Assembly: GCF_049977365.1 (NCBI RefSeq)
Contig: NZ_JBNGEN010000003.1
Location: 176,450-240,449, forward strand
Direction of reading: 5' to 3'
DNA: 64,000 nt
Source of the DNA: Brachymonas sp049977365
GTDB taxonomy: Bacteria; Pseudomonadota; Gammaproteobacteria; Burkholderiales; Burkholderiaceae_C
Below are positions 1-8,071 of the stretch, one piece after another; within the stretch, counting starts at the first letter, position 1, and each line of letters starts with the position of its first letter. The translations under genes and the position numbers were made by a program. The notes under the pieces were generated by a model. It saw only the letters and a list, made by a program, of their open reading frames with translations. It searched no databases and was not told where the DNA came from.

Positions 1-726
1 GTCCTTCAGGTCCTTGATCAGCGTGTTGTCCGCCTTCGCCCAGTTCATGGTGAAGTCGAAGCTGTTCTTGTTGCGCGCCGTGGTGTTGGCAAAGTAGCGG
101 CTGTCGGTGCCGTTGGAGATCACGAACAGCTGCAAATACTTGAACAGGGAATGCTCGCTGTTGAAGCTCTCCTTGCTGTAACGGTGCACCTGGTTAAACG
201 CCTCGCGAATGGCCACGCCGCGCTTCTTCAATTCCACCTGCACCAGCGGCAGGCCATTGACCAGAATCGTCACGTCATAGCGGTTGGCGTGGCTGCCGGT
301 CTGCTCAAACTGTTTGATCACCTGCACTTTGTTGCGGGCGATGTTCTTCTTGTCCAGCAGGTAGATGTTATGGATGCGGCCGTCGTCAAAGACAAAATCG
401 TGGATGTAGTCGTCGTGAATCTTGCGGGTTTTCTCGACGATGCCATCACTGGGTTTATCCAGCCAAGTCTCGACAAAACGCAGCCACTCGCCATCCAAAA
501 ACTGCACCTTGTTCAAGGCTTCAAGCTGCACGCGCACATTGGCCAGTAGCTTTTCTGGCGTGTTCAGGCTGGGCAGGTATTCGTAGCCCTGATTGACCAG
601 ATCTTGGATAAGCTCGTGCTCCAGATCGCCTTCGCTCTGGTAGCCCTCCGCCACCTTCCAGTCCGGGTTGTATTTGTCCAGAACGATGAAATGCTTGGAT
701 TCGGCGATGGTTTTGTAATCCGTCAT
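1..726 (-). CDS. hsdR: Type I restriction enzyme endonuclease subunit HsdR, N-terminal part (runs off the left edge)
   Basis: The first 242 residues of the restriction and translocation subunit of a type I enzyme. HsdR joins HsdM and HsdS and cleaves DNA after ATP-driven translocation. The visible part is the N-terminal PD-(D/E)XK nuclease domain: Asp151, Glu165 and Lys167 form the D-(x)13-ExK core, and Gln179-x3-Tyr183 is the QxxxY motif usual in HsdR. The helicase domains lie outside the window. The ATG at 726 would overlap the stop of the upstream RhuM-family gene by 4 bases (ATGA) if that gene were in frame. Last gene of the minus-strand hsdM-hsdS-rhuM-hsdR operon. Confidence 0.93.
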   Translation of the reverse strand, partial: MTDYKTIAESKHFIVLDKYNPDWKVAEGYQSEGDLEHELIQDLVNQGYEYLPSLNTPEKLLANVRVQLEALNKVQFLDGEWLRFVETWLDKPSDGIVEKTRKIHDDYIHDFVFDDGRIHNIYLLDKKNIARNKVQVIKQFEQTGSHANRYDVTILVNGLPLVQVELKKRGVAIREAFNQVHRYSKESFNSEHSLFKYLQLFVISNGTDSRYFANTTARNKNSFDFTMNWAKADNTLIKDLKD

Positions 727-757
727 TGTTTCGCGCCCTTGTTTTTCAGCAGTTTTT

Positions 758-1780
758 TCACGGCGCGATCAAAATCCGATTCGATGCGTTGCTGTTTGTT
801 GAACTTCTCGTACTCGGCCATGGCCTTGGCGTCGGCCTGCTGGCGTCGGCCTGCTGGCGCTGGACGCAGCCATAGCCCTCCAAAATTCGGTACTCATTGA
901 AGGCCAGGAATTTGTCCACGCTGTCGGCAAAGCCTTCCATGGTGAAGGTATTGCGCCGCTCGATGATGCCTTCGATGTAATCGAAAAATGCCGCAACCGC
1001 CCGTTCTAGTTTTTTGATGTCGGCTTCAGCCAGGTAGTTTTTCGCCACCAGCACATCGGATTTCAAGACCCGCCCATCCGGTGCGTTTTTGTACGTCTTC
1101 AAGCCCATCAGTGGTTTGCCGGCGTCGGCATTCAGGGCAATGAGCTCTGCGGACGTGTGGCCGGTAATCGCGTAGTGGAATTTGTCTTGCACATGGGCGT
1201 AGAACAGGCGCGTGGTTTCCGACTTCGGGTCGTAGTCGATGCTGCACTCGGCGAAAATGTCGGTGATCTGCTGATAGATTCGCCGCTCGCTGGCGCGGAT
1301 GGATCGCACCCGCTCCAGCAGTTCGCGAAAGTAGTCCTTGCCAAAGTAGCGGCCATTTTTCAGGCGCTCATCATCCATGGCAAAGCCTTTGATGATGTAT
1401 TGCCGGATCAGTGCGGTGGCCCAGATGCGGAACTGCGTGGCCTGCGCCGAGTTCACCCGGTAGCCGACGGAAATCACCGCATCCAGGTTGTAGTACTTCA
1501 CCCGCTGAACCTGGGTCAGGCCGTCGATCGCGCCGTGGGCAGTGGTATGTTCCAAAATGGAACTGACCACATCTTCCTGCAACTCATTGCTTTCAAAGAT
1601 GTTTTTCAGGTGCTTGGTGATGGCCGGGCGCTGCACGCCGAACAGTTGGGCCATCCGTTCCTGCGTCAGCCAGATGCTTTCATCGCGCAGCAGCACCTCC
1701 ACCTTGATCGCGCCATTCGGGGCGGTGTAGAGCAGGAATTCCGTGGTTTGGTCGTGCAATGTGAGCGGGTGTTTAGGCAT
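758..1780 (-). pseudogene. RhuM-family protein with a frameshifted C-terminus
   Basis: The protein of 340 residues resembles the RhuM (virulence_RhuM) family, often found inside type I restriction operons; its role there is not established. The first ~300 residues look normal. Near the end, a 14-base direct duplication (828-841 and 842-855) shifts the frame, so the last ~30 residues become a Ser/Thr/Pro/Arg-rich tail. Removing one copy restores a charged C-terminus ending ...LLKNKGAKQ, with a stop at 723-725 that overlaps the hsdR ATG by 4 bases, giving 347 residues. The start at 1780 lies 12 bases after hsdS. The truncated product could still fold, so 'pseudogene' is a cautious label. Confidence 0.8.
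828..855. repeat. 14-bp perfect tandem duplication in the RhuM-family gene
   Basis: The unit ggcgtcggcctgct occurs twice back to back and is followed by ggcgc, so slippage is easy. 14 is not a multiple of 3, so the second copy shifts the reading frame of the RhuM-family gene. The frame seen after removing one copy matches the family-like C-terminus and restores overlap with hsdR. Confidence 0.97.
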
Positions 1781-1792
1781 GGCTGTGTCCCT

Positions 1793-3094
1793 TTACGCAC
1801 CGGCGGCCAAAGCGGTTTCTGGCTTGGGGAAGCTCAGCAGCAAGTCGCGGTAATACTCGTACTGCTTTTGGCGCAATTCGATTTCGCGCGGCAGGCCTTC
1901 GGTCAGTGAGTTGGCCAGCGCGTCGAATTTATCGAGAACAGATACGATGCGACGCTGCTCATCAATATGAGGTATTGGGATTCGAAAGGAAAATAGCTTC
2001 TTACTGTCAATTGATGCGACTGACCCCCCTGTTTTTCTTGCAACCCGAAGAATTTCTTCGCCTCGCGAACTAATTATATGCGCTATATATCCAGGTAGGG
2101 TATCGCTATTAGGTGTTACCGCCTTCATATCCTGGTTAAGAGTAACCGGAACTGGAATTAGCGCACTCGGCAATTTTTTATCCAAGATACTTGAGCGAAC
2201 GACAATTGCAATAGAGTTGGCTGGCACCAGCTTTGTTGAAGAATTTTTAATGGCCTCCTCAGTTATGTAATCTTCCGAGGAGTCAACAATTGGATTTCCC
2301 ATGTCTTTAGGCGAAACCCATGGAATAGTGCCATTTTCCCAAAATTCACTTTGGCTTTTCGAGGGTGTGCCGCCACCGTACCAAGTACCAATTTCTCCCA
2401 ACGCCTTCCACTCGACTTCGTCATCGTCAAAACTCAACAACTGATCCCTATAGTGGTTGTATTGTTTTTTGCGGGCGGTCAGCTCGGCGGTCAGCTCGGC
2501 GGTCAGCTCGGCGGTCAGCTCGGTGAAGGCGTCCAGGATGCGGACGATTTCGGCTTGGATTTCAAGGGATTTTTTGGGATTGTCTGGGCAGGGGATGGGG
2601 ACAAGGATCTTCCTGAAGCGTTCCTTTGAAACATTGAAACGGGTCACGCCACTTGCGGTCTTGGCAATCTCAAGCCGCATCGATCTGCTTCTAAACAAGT
2701 ATTTGGAAAACTCCGGTGCAAGTGGGACGCCCGCATGCAACCTGACACCAAATGAAAAGCTATTTAGATAAACCTTGCCGTCAAGCTTGGTTGTGATAGC
2801 CGATGACATGCCGACCTCATCGGCGGTTTCGGATGACCCCGTGAACAAGATATCGCCATACCTAACTTCGTGCTGACTTTCTGATTCCGAAACCTTCACA
2901 GACTCAAGTGATGAAAAGTCCACCTCGATGTTTGAGAATATATTTTTGTAGGTAACGAATTTTGAGTTTCCGCCATCGAAGTCGGATTTGTTTTTACCAG
3001 TGAGACCACCATATATCTCCCCCAGATCCCCCAGCGGCGTCCACTGGATGGCAACGCCGGCCAGCAGCCTGTCCAAGAAGTTCACGCAGCTCAT
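1793..3094 (-). CDS. hsdS: Type I restriction-modification specificity subunit HsdS
   Basis: 433 residues. HsdS recognises the bipartite DNA target for the methylase and the nuclease complex. It shows the two-fold layout of the family: target recognition domain 1 (about 15-175), a helical conserved spacer (about 176-225), domain 2 (about 226-395) and a second conserved helix. The spacer contains a run of TAEL-type four-residue repeats at 191-206. By eye, the two recognition-domain stretches of DNA (about 1930-2340 and 2600-3000) are much richer in A+T than the spacer and the flanking genes, as expected for cassettes exchanged by recombination. It overlaps the hsdM stop by 4 bases. Confidence 0.95.
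   Translation of the reverse strand: MSCVNFLDRLLAGVAIQWTPLGDLGEIYGGLTGKNKSDFDGGNSKFVTYKNIFSNIEVDFSSLESVKVSESESQHEVRYGDILFTGSSETADEVGMSSAITTKLDGKVYLNSFSFGVRLHAGVPLAPEFSKYLFRSRSMRLEIAKTASGVTRFNVSKERFRKILVPIPCPDNPKKSLEIQAEIVRILDAFTELTAELTAELTAELTARKKQYNHYRDQLLSFDDDEVEWKALGEIGTWYGGGTPSKSQSEFWENGTIPWVSPKDMGNPIVDSSEDYITEEAIKNSSTKLVPANSIAIVVRSSILDKKLPSALIPVPVTLNQDMKAVTPNSDTLPGYIAHIISSRGEEILRVARKTGGSVASIDSKKLFSFRIPIPHIDEQRRIVSVLDKFDALANSLTEGLPREIELRQKQYEYYRDLLLSFPKPETALAAGA
2476..2523. repeat. hsdS: Four perfect 12-bp repeats encoding the HsdS TAEL spacer
   Basis: The unit cggtcagctcgg is present four times in a row. Each unit encodes one TAEL step of the helical spacer between the two DNA-recognition domains. 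In the EcoR124 family, two versus three such repeats change the length of the gap in the recognised DNA by one base; four copies here would predict a longer gap still. Confidence 0.95.
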
Positions 3095-4650
3095 GCCTCC
3101 AGCTCCCCGCCTTCAATTTCCGCCACGATGGCATCGATGTCCTTGCGCAGTTTGTCGATTTTGGCCAAGGTGGTCTTCAACTCGGCATTGAGCTGGGCAA
3201 TGTCCACCACTTCGCGGTTGTCCTTGGCTTCCACATAGCTGCTGACCGACAGGTTGTAGTCGTTGGCGGCCACCTTCTCATAGGGCGCACACAGGGCAAA
3301 GTAATCCACATTCGCCTTGCTGTCGAACACGGCCATGATCTGGTCGATGTGCGCGTCCAGCAGCACGTTGTTGTTGGTCTCTTTCTTGAACAGGCCGCTG
3401 GCGTCGATGAACTGGGTGGTGGTGTCGGTCTTGTGCTTGGACAGCACCAGGATGTTCACCGCGATGGTGGTGCCGTAGAACAGGTTGGGCGCCAGCGAGA
3501 TCACGGTTTCCACGTAGTTGTTGTCCACCAGGTACCGGCGAATCTTCTGCTCGGCCCCGCCCCGGTAGAAGATGCCCGGGAAGCAGACGATGGCCGCGCG
3601 GCCCTTGCTGGAGAGGTAGCTGAGCGCGTGCAGCACAAAAGCAAAGTCGGCCTTGGATTTGGGCGCGAGCACGCCGGCGGGGGCAAAGCGGTCGTCATTG
3701 ATCAGCGTGGGGTCGTCGCTGCCAATCCACTTCACCGAGTACGGGGGGTTGGAGACGATGGCGTCAAAGGGCTTGTCGTAGGCGAACTGCGGGTCTTCCA
3801 GCGTGTCGCCGAGCTGGATGTTGAACTTGTCGTAGTTCACGTTGTGCAAGAACATGTTCATCCGCGCCAGGTTGTACGTGGTGTGGTTGATTTCTTGCCC
3901 AAAGAAGCCTTCTTCGATGATGTGATCGTCAAACTGCTTCTTGGCCTGCAGCAGCAGCGAGCCCGAGCCGCAAGCCGGGTCGTAGATCTTGTTGATGCTG
4001 GACTGGCCGTGCATCGCCAGCTGCGCAATCAGTTTGGAGACCTGCTGTGGTGTGAAGAACTCGCCACCTGATTTGCCCGCGTTGGCGGCGTAGTTGGAGA
4101 TGAGGAATTCGTAGGCATCGCCGAACAGGTCGATGTGGCTGGCATCGAAGCCGCCGAAGTCCAGTTCCGCCACGCGTTTGAGCACTTTGGACAGACGATC
4201 GTTCTTGTCCTTGACGGTGTTGCCCAGGCGGTTGCTGGTGGTGTCGAAATCTGCGAACAGGCCTTTGATGTCCTGCTCGGAGGGATAGCCGTTGGCCGAG
4301 GCTTCAATGGCCTTGAAGATATGGGCCAGGTCGGTGTTCAGGCGTTCGTTGGTGTTGGCATTGGCCGCCACGTTGACGAAGAGCTGGCTGGGGTAGATGA
4401 AGTAGCCCTTGGTCTTGATGGCATCGTCTTTGGCAGCCGCGATGTTCGGATCCCTGTCTGCCATGGCGGCGTAATTGACAGCAGGGTCGCCGCCGGTGAT
4501 GTAGTCGATGAAGTTCTCGCTGATGAAGCGATAGAACAGGGTGCCCAGCACGTATTGCTTGAAGTCCCACCCATCGACGGCACCGCGGACGTCATTGGCG
4601 ATATCCCAGATCTTGCGCTGTAGGGCGGCGCGTTGTTCGTTGCTTGTCAT
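3091..4650 (-). CDS. hsdM: Type I restriction-modification DNA methyltransferase subunit HsdM
   Basis: 519 residues, an N6-adenine methyltransferase. The helical N-terminal HsdM domain (about 10-150) is followed by the catalytic domain: the FTP-type entry motif GGEFFTP at 195-201, the S-adenosylmethionine-binding motif DPACGSG at 224-230 and the catalytic NPPY at 301-304. A C-terminal coiled-coil-like tail follows. First gene of the restriction operon, overlapping hsdS by 4 bases. No strong ribosome binding site is visible before the ATG at 4650. Full length, with all key motifs intact. Confidence 0.97.
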   Translation of the reverse strand: MTSNEQRAALQRKIWDIANDVRGAVDGWDFKQYVLGTLFYRFISENFIDYITGGDPAVNYAAMADRDPNIAAAKDDAIKTKGYFIYPSQLFVNVAANANTNERLNTDLAHIFKAIEASANGYPSEQDIKGLFADFDTTSNRLGNTVKDKNDRLSKVLKRVAELDFGGFDASHIDLFGDAYEFLISNYAANAGKSGGEFFTPQQVSKLIAQLAMHGQSSINKIYDPACGSGSLLLQAKKQFDDHIIEEGFFGQEINHTTYNLARMNMFLHNVNYDKFNIQLGDTLEDPQFAYDKPFDAIVSNPPYSVKWIGSDDPTLINDDRFAPAGVLAPKSKADFAFVLHALSYLSSKGRAAIVCFPGIFYRGGAEQKIRRYLVDNNYVETVISLAPNLFYGTTIAVNILVLSKHKTDTTTQFIDASGLFKKETNNNVLLDAHIDQIMAVFDSKANVDYFALCAPYEKVAANDYNLSVSSYVEAKDNREVVDIAQLNAELKTTLAKIDKLRKDIDAIVAEIEGGELEA

Positions 4651-4684
4651 CTTGAAAGTCCAGTTTTGATTCGTTGGGTCCGGC

Positions 4685-4870
4685 TCAGGCTCGATGCTTG
4701 AACTGGAGGAAATGGGTTGTTACGGCAAAAGGGCCGGGTTCTATCTCCCTGCTTTCTTCGTTTTGGGTTGATAGAAATCCTTGCGCCTTCAGGCGGTTGC
4801 CGACGTATCGCCCGGCTTCTATCACCCATCTATCGGCGATAGCGCGCAGGTTGTCCGATAGGCTGTTCAT
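4685..4870 (-). CDS. Small protein of unknown function upstream of hsdM
   Basis: 61 residues, polar and without a membrane segment; not recognised. Its ATG overlaps the stop of an upstream broken gene by 4 bases (ATGA), and it ends 34 bases before hsdM, so it looks like part of the same minus-strand transcript. Translational coupling to the broken gene may have been lost after the insertion-sequence event. Coding status is inferred from this arrangement only. Confidence 0.5.
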   Translation of the reverse strand: MNSLSDNLRAIADRWVIEAGRYVGNRLKAQGFLSTQNEESREIEPGPFAVTTHFLQFKHRA

Positions 4871-4996
4871 GCCACCGCCCAGTATCGCCGCCAGCGGTTG
4901 TTGCCCTCAAAGCGGACTTCCCCGCGATCGATCAGCTCTTCCAGCGCGCGCTTGACTTGCTTGGGATGGATTTCGCCGCCGACGCGCTGGTGGATG
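4867..4996 (-). pseudogene. C-terminal remnant of a small gene cut by an IS3-family element
   Basis: About 42 codons ending ...FEGNNRWRRYWAVA and a stop at 4867-4869. The run of basic and aromatic residues after a helix (HPKQVKRALEELIDRGEV) looks like the end of a winged-helix domain, but the family is not identified. The N-terminus is missing: the sequence runs directly into transposase coding DNA at about 4996-5000. The stop overlaps the next small gene by 4 bases. Confidence 0.6.
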
Positions 4997-5254
4997 CCAG
5001 CCCTTGAGCTGGAAGATGCGTTGCACCGTGTTCTTGTTCATGCCCAGCAGATGCGCCACGGTACGGTAGCCCAACGACGGGTGTTCTTCAATCAGGGCCT
5101 TGATCGGCTCGGCCAGTTGCTCCTGCGCCTTGGGCGGAGATTTGACGCTGCGGTCATACAGCGTGCGCCGCGGCAGATCAAAGCAGCGGCACAACTTGAC
5201 CAGGCTGACCGAATAGCCCTCTGCGGCCAGTCCCTGCTGCACGTCGAGGATCAT
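4997..5254 (-). pseudogene. IS3-family OrfB transposase, truncated to its N-terminus
   Basis: About 86 codons of genuine transposase sequence with the helix-turn-helix typical of IS3-family OrfB (SLGYRTVAHLLGMNKNTVQR). After ...FQLKGW the homology stops and the frame continues into unrelated DNA to 4907. The entire DDE catalytic domain is gone. The start overlaps the orfA stop by 4 bases. Confidence 0.8.
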
Positions 5255-5568
5255 TTCTCGTCCTCGTCGCCCAGCAGGGACGCCAATTTTTTTCGGGCAC
5301 GCAGCTCCAGCATGGCTTCGCCATAGGCCTCCTGCAAGTCACTGAGCTTCTTCTCGTACAACTGGCGCACATCCAACGGGTTGGTGCGCAGCGCGTTTTC
5401 CATGCCGCGTTTGCCCTCATCCACCCACTGTTGCAGCTCAGACGCAGGCAGATCGAAGGCCCGGCTGGCCTCGGCCACCGTGGTCTTGCCCTGAATGATC
5501 TCCAGCACCAGCGCTGTCTTGCGCTTGGCCGTCCAGCGCTTGATTTCGTCTTCCATCAAGGTACTCAT
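5251..5568 (-). CDS. IS3-family OrfA transposase subunit
   Basis: 105 residues: an N-terminal helix-turn-helix (about 15-50, ...TTVAEASRAFDLPASELQQWV) and a C-terminal coiled coil, the usual build of IS3 OrfA proteins with a DUF1153-like domain. A good ribosome binding site (AGGAAG) precedes the ATG at 5568. Intact itself, but its partner OrfB lacks the catalytic domain, so the element cannot move on its own. Confidence 0.8.
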   Translation of the reverse strand: MSTLMEDEIKRWTAKRKTALVLEIIQGKTTVAEASRAFDLPASELQQWVDEGKRGMENALRTNPLDVRQLYEKKLSDLQEAYGEAMLELRARKKLASLLGDEDEK

Positions 5569-5614
5569 CGTTGTCTTCCTTTCGCGATAATACCTGTGCA
5601 GGATTTCAGTGGGT

Positions 5615-5988
5615 CAATACAGCAGTCCGTGCATATAGCTCAACCCTGCAGCCTTGCACTGGCCGTCGTAAACATGCCGCTGCTGGATGTAGGTCTTGTG
5701 CGCGGGGATAAGCGAGCAGACTTAGCCCAGCTGATGTGTTTCGTCTAGCACCGCATGGCTGCTCTGGCATCGTGATCGGCATGTGGCGCTAGCAGGGATG
5801 AATGCGCCTGCGGGGAGCCAAACGAGTGCGCGAGCCCCCAGAGACGAGCGCAAAAAAGCCACGGCAAAAATGCAGCAGCGCGAACGAATCTCGCATCACG
5901 AAAACCGCCCGACGCCCGCTGCCTTATCCGGCTCGGTGGCTTGGGTTTTGCAGACTTTTCTTCAAAAGATCTGGGCGCAACAGCTTAT
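5615..5988. other. Intergenic DNA at the island-chromosome junction
   Basis: About 370 bases between the insertion-sequence end and arsC. A short minus-strand open stretch (about 5621-5725) reads into a stop at the IS edge and may be the tail of an unidentified broken gene. The rest holds no convincing gene, tRNA or repeat. Confidence 0.5.
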
Positions 5989-6351
5989 TTACCCCAGCAC
6001 TTCCTGCACCCGTTCCGCCGGGCGGCAGATGAGGGCCTGGGTGGGGGTGACGACGACGGGGCGTTGCAGCAGGATGGGGTGCTGGGCCATGAAGTCGAGG
6101 AGTTCGTCTTCGGTCCACTTGGGATTGCCGAGGTCGAGTTCGGCGTAGGGGGTGCCTTTTTCGCGGAGCATGTCGCGCACGGGCAGGCCCAGGCGGGTGG
6201 CAAGGGCGCGCAGGGCGGCGTGGTCGGGCGGGGTCTTGAGGTATTCGATGACCTGCGGCTGCAGGCCGGCGGCGCGCAGGGCGTCGAGCACCTTGCGCGA
6301 GGTGCTGCACTTGGGGTTGTGGTAGATGGTGACGGGGGTGGTGGAGTCCAT
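5989..6351 (-). CDS. arsC: Arsenate reductase, ArsC/Spx thioredoxin-like family
   Basis: 120 residues. Reduces arsenate to arsenite using glutathione/glutaredoxin in the cytoplasm. The catalytic cysteine sits in YHNPKCSTSRK near the N-terminus, and the family's C-terminal RP...TPTQALICRPAERV block is complete. The start at 6351 gives the family length; an upstream open frame to 6792 is only lack of stops in high-GC DNA. No arsR, arsB or acr3 is adjacent, so this is a stand-alone copy rather than an ars operon. A general Spx/YffB-like oxidoreductase is an alternative reading. Confidence 0.88.
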   Translation of the reverse strand: MDSTTPVTIYHNPKCSTSRKVLDALRAAGLQPQVIEYLKTPPDHAALRALATRLGLPVRDMLREKGTPYAELDLGNPKWTEDELLDFMAQHPILLQRPVVVTPTQALICRPAERVQEVLG

Positions 6352-6655
6352 GGTGGGGTGGTTCCTGCTGGGGTGGAGTTGTACGGGAATGGGAATGGCG
6401 ACACATGCGGGCGGCGGGGCGCGCCGGCCAGGTACGCGCAGAGCTGCCGGACGACGGCGCTGGCGGGCAAGGAGAACACCACACCGCCCTGCGGCGCGTA
6501 GAGCGCAACACGCGCGCAGTACGCAGGGGCTCGGGGCGCCGGGCGACAGGAGAATGGCAAGGCCCACGGCTGGCGCTGGCGTGTTCGCCGCGCTGGCTGC
6601 CGGGCGCTTCGTGCCCTTGTGCGTGTCTGTTTCTGCCGCTCCCAGCCTTTCCCTT
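6352..6655. other. Intergenic DNA between the LysR gene and arsC
   Basis: About 300 bases of GC-rich sequence. Long open frames cross it on both strands, but none has family-like composition or a clear start signal. No terminator or operator was recognised. Confidence 0.4.
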
Positions 6656-7582
6656 TTACCGGGAGAGAGCTTCCTGCCAGTAGCGCTCGCTACTGTACTG
6701 GCTTTTGAGAAAGTCGATCCACAGGCGCAGGCGCAAGGGGAGGTGCTTGCGCTGGGCAAAGACAGCGTAGATGCCGTTGGGGGGCGCGGCATAGTCGTCC
6801 AGAACCGATTCGAGCCGGCCTTCGCGGATGTCGTGCGCGACTTCCCAGGTGCTGCGCCAGGCGATGCCGTGGCCGGCCAGACACCACTCGTGCAGCACCT
6901 GCCCGTCGCTGCAGTCCAGGGGGCCGCTGGGCTTGATGTGGAGCAGGGCGCCGTGTTCCATGAAGGCCCAGCCCCGCGTCTGCGAGGCTTCGCTGCTGAG
7001 GGTGAGGCAGTGCCAGCGCCGGCTGTCGAGCAGGTCCTGGGGATGGACGGGGCGGCCGTGGCGGCGCAGGTAGGTGGGCGTGGCCACGCACAGGCGCCGG
7101 TTGTCGGCCAGCCGGGTGCTGACGAGGGAGGAGTCCGGCAGGTCGCCCACGCGCACGGCGCAGTCGAAGCCTTCGGCTGCGAGGTCGACCACGCGGTCGC
7201 TCAGATTGAGCGAGATGCGCACTTCGGGATGCAGCTCATGGAACCGGGGCACCAGCGGGGCGACGTGCCGGCGGCCAAAGCCGGCCGGGGCGGTGAGGCG
7301 GAGCTGGCCGCTCGCGCGCACGCTGCCGGCGCTGACGGCGGCTTCCATGTTGGCGATGTCGCCCAGAATGCGCACGCTTTCTTCGAGGAAGGCGGCGCCT
7401 TCGTGCGTGAGCGAGATGCGCCGCGTGGTGCGCACCAGGAGCTTGACGCCGAGCCGGGCCTCCAGCGCGTCGAGGCGGCGGCCGACCATGGCGGCCGCGA
7501 CGCCCTCGGACTGGGCGGCTGCGGTGAGGCTGCCGCGCTGGGCGACGGCCACGAAGGTTTCGATCTGTTTGAGCTTGTCCAC
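6656..7582 (-). CDS. LysR-family transcriptional regulator
   Basis: 308 residues from the GTG at 7582, which gives the usual beginning xDKLKQIETFVAVA; an ATG at 7621 would add 13 proline-rich residues not seen in the family. An N-terminal winged helix-turn-helix (about 1-60, with GSLTAAAQSEGV and RRLDALEARLGVKLLVRTTR) precedes the periplasmic-binding-like effector domain (about 90-295). It resembles regulators that act on a neighbouring gene, but the 490-base gap to the antiporter and the arsC gene downstream leave the target unclear. Confidence 0.88.
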   Translation of the reverse strand: MDKLKQIETFVAVAQRGSLTAAAQSEGVAAAMVGRRLDALEARLGVKLLVRTTRRISLTHEGAAFLEESVRILGDIANMEAAVSAGSVRASGQLRLTAPAGFGRRHVAPLVPRFHELHPEVRISLNLSDRVVDLAAEGFDCAVRVGDLPDSSLVSTRLADNRRLCVATPTYLRRHGRPVHPQDLLDSRRWHCLTLSSEASQTRGWAFMEHGALLHIKPSGPLDCSDGQVLHEWCLAGHGIAWRSTWEVAHDIREGRLESVLDDYAAPPNGIYAVFAQRKHLPLRLRLWIDFLKSQYSSERYWQEALSR

Positions 7583-8071
7583 GGCGGGGCGGGCTGGGCA
7601 GGGAGGTGGCGGGCCGGACACTCTGCCACGGAGGCAGTGGCGAGGCCAGTGCCCGCAGGGGCACGCATCTTACTGTAGCGGCGAAAGCCGCCGCGCAGGC
7701 AGCAGGACGTTCTGGACAGTTGACCTGCGGCAAGTCCCGGCTGGAATGTGAGGATTTGTCAGCGATGGTAAGGCGATGCAGGAGCCACTGCGGGCGGTGC
7801 AGGCTCTGGCGCTGCGGTGGCCCGGTGCGACTCTGGGCTGCCGGCGGCGAAGGGCAGGGGGCCGCGTGGGGCATGGACAGGGGCTGGCACGGAGGTGCCC
7901 AGAGGGAGATCACTGCCAAGATGGCATGGCTCGTGCTTGGCTCTGGGACATGTGACTGCAGGCGATGCCGGGCTCCCGTGCGGGAGCCGGTGCCGCAGGT
8001 GGGGGATTGCACTTGTGACAGGGTGTGGTCTTTGTGTCAGGTCGTTGAAACTCCTTGGTTACACTCGGAAC
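7583..8071. other. Upstream region of the Kef-type antiporter
   Basis: About 490 bases between divergent genes. A compact hairpin occupies 7971-7988 (ggctccc-gtgc-gggagcc plus one outer pair). No complete promoter with good spacing was found; TTGAAA at 8045 and TACACT at 8060 are too close together. Confidence 0.35.

Larger units (their letters stand above)
4997..5614 (-). mobile_element. Truncated IS3-family insertion sequence
   Basis: Contains orfA and the first part of orfB. The upstream end is probably near 5614, where the minus strand reads TGACCCACTG; IS3-family ends often begin with TGA, but no matching opposite inverted repeat exists because the right part is deleted. The inner end at about 4997 is fused to the remnant of a small gene of the restriction operon. 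Confidence 0.65.

Noticed and set aside
6352..6655. N-terminal extension of arsC to 6792
   Set aside because: ArsC family length fits the ATG at 6351; the extension is Pro/Arg/Ala-rich shadow sequence.
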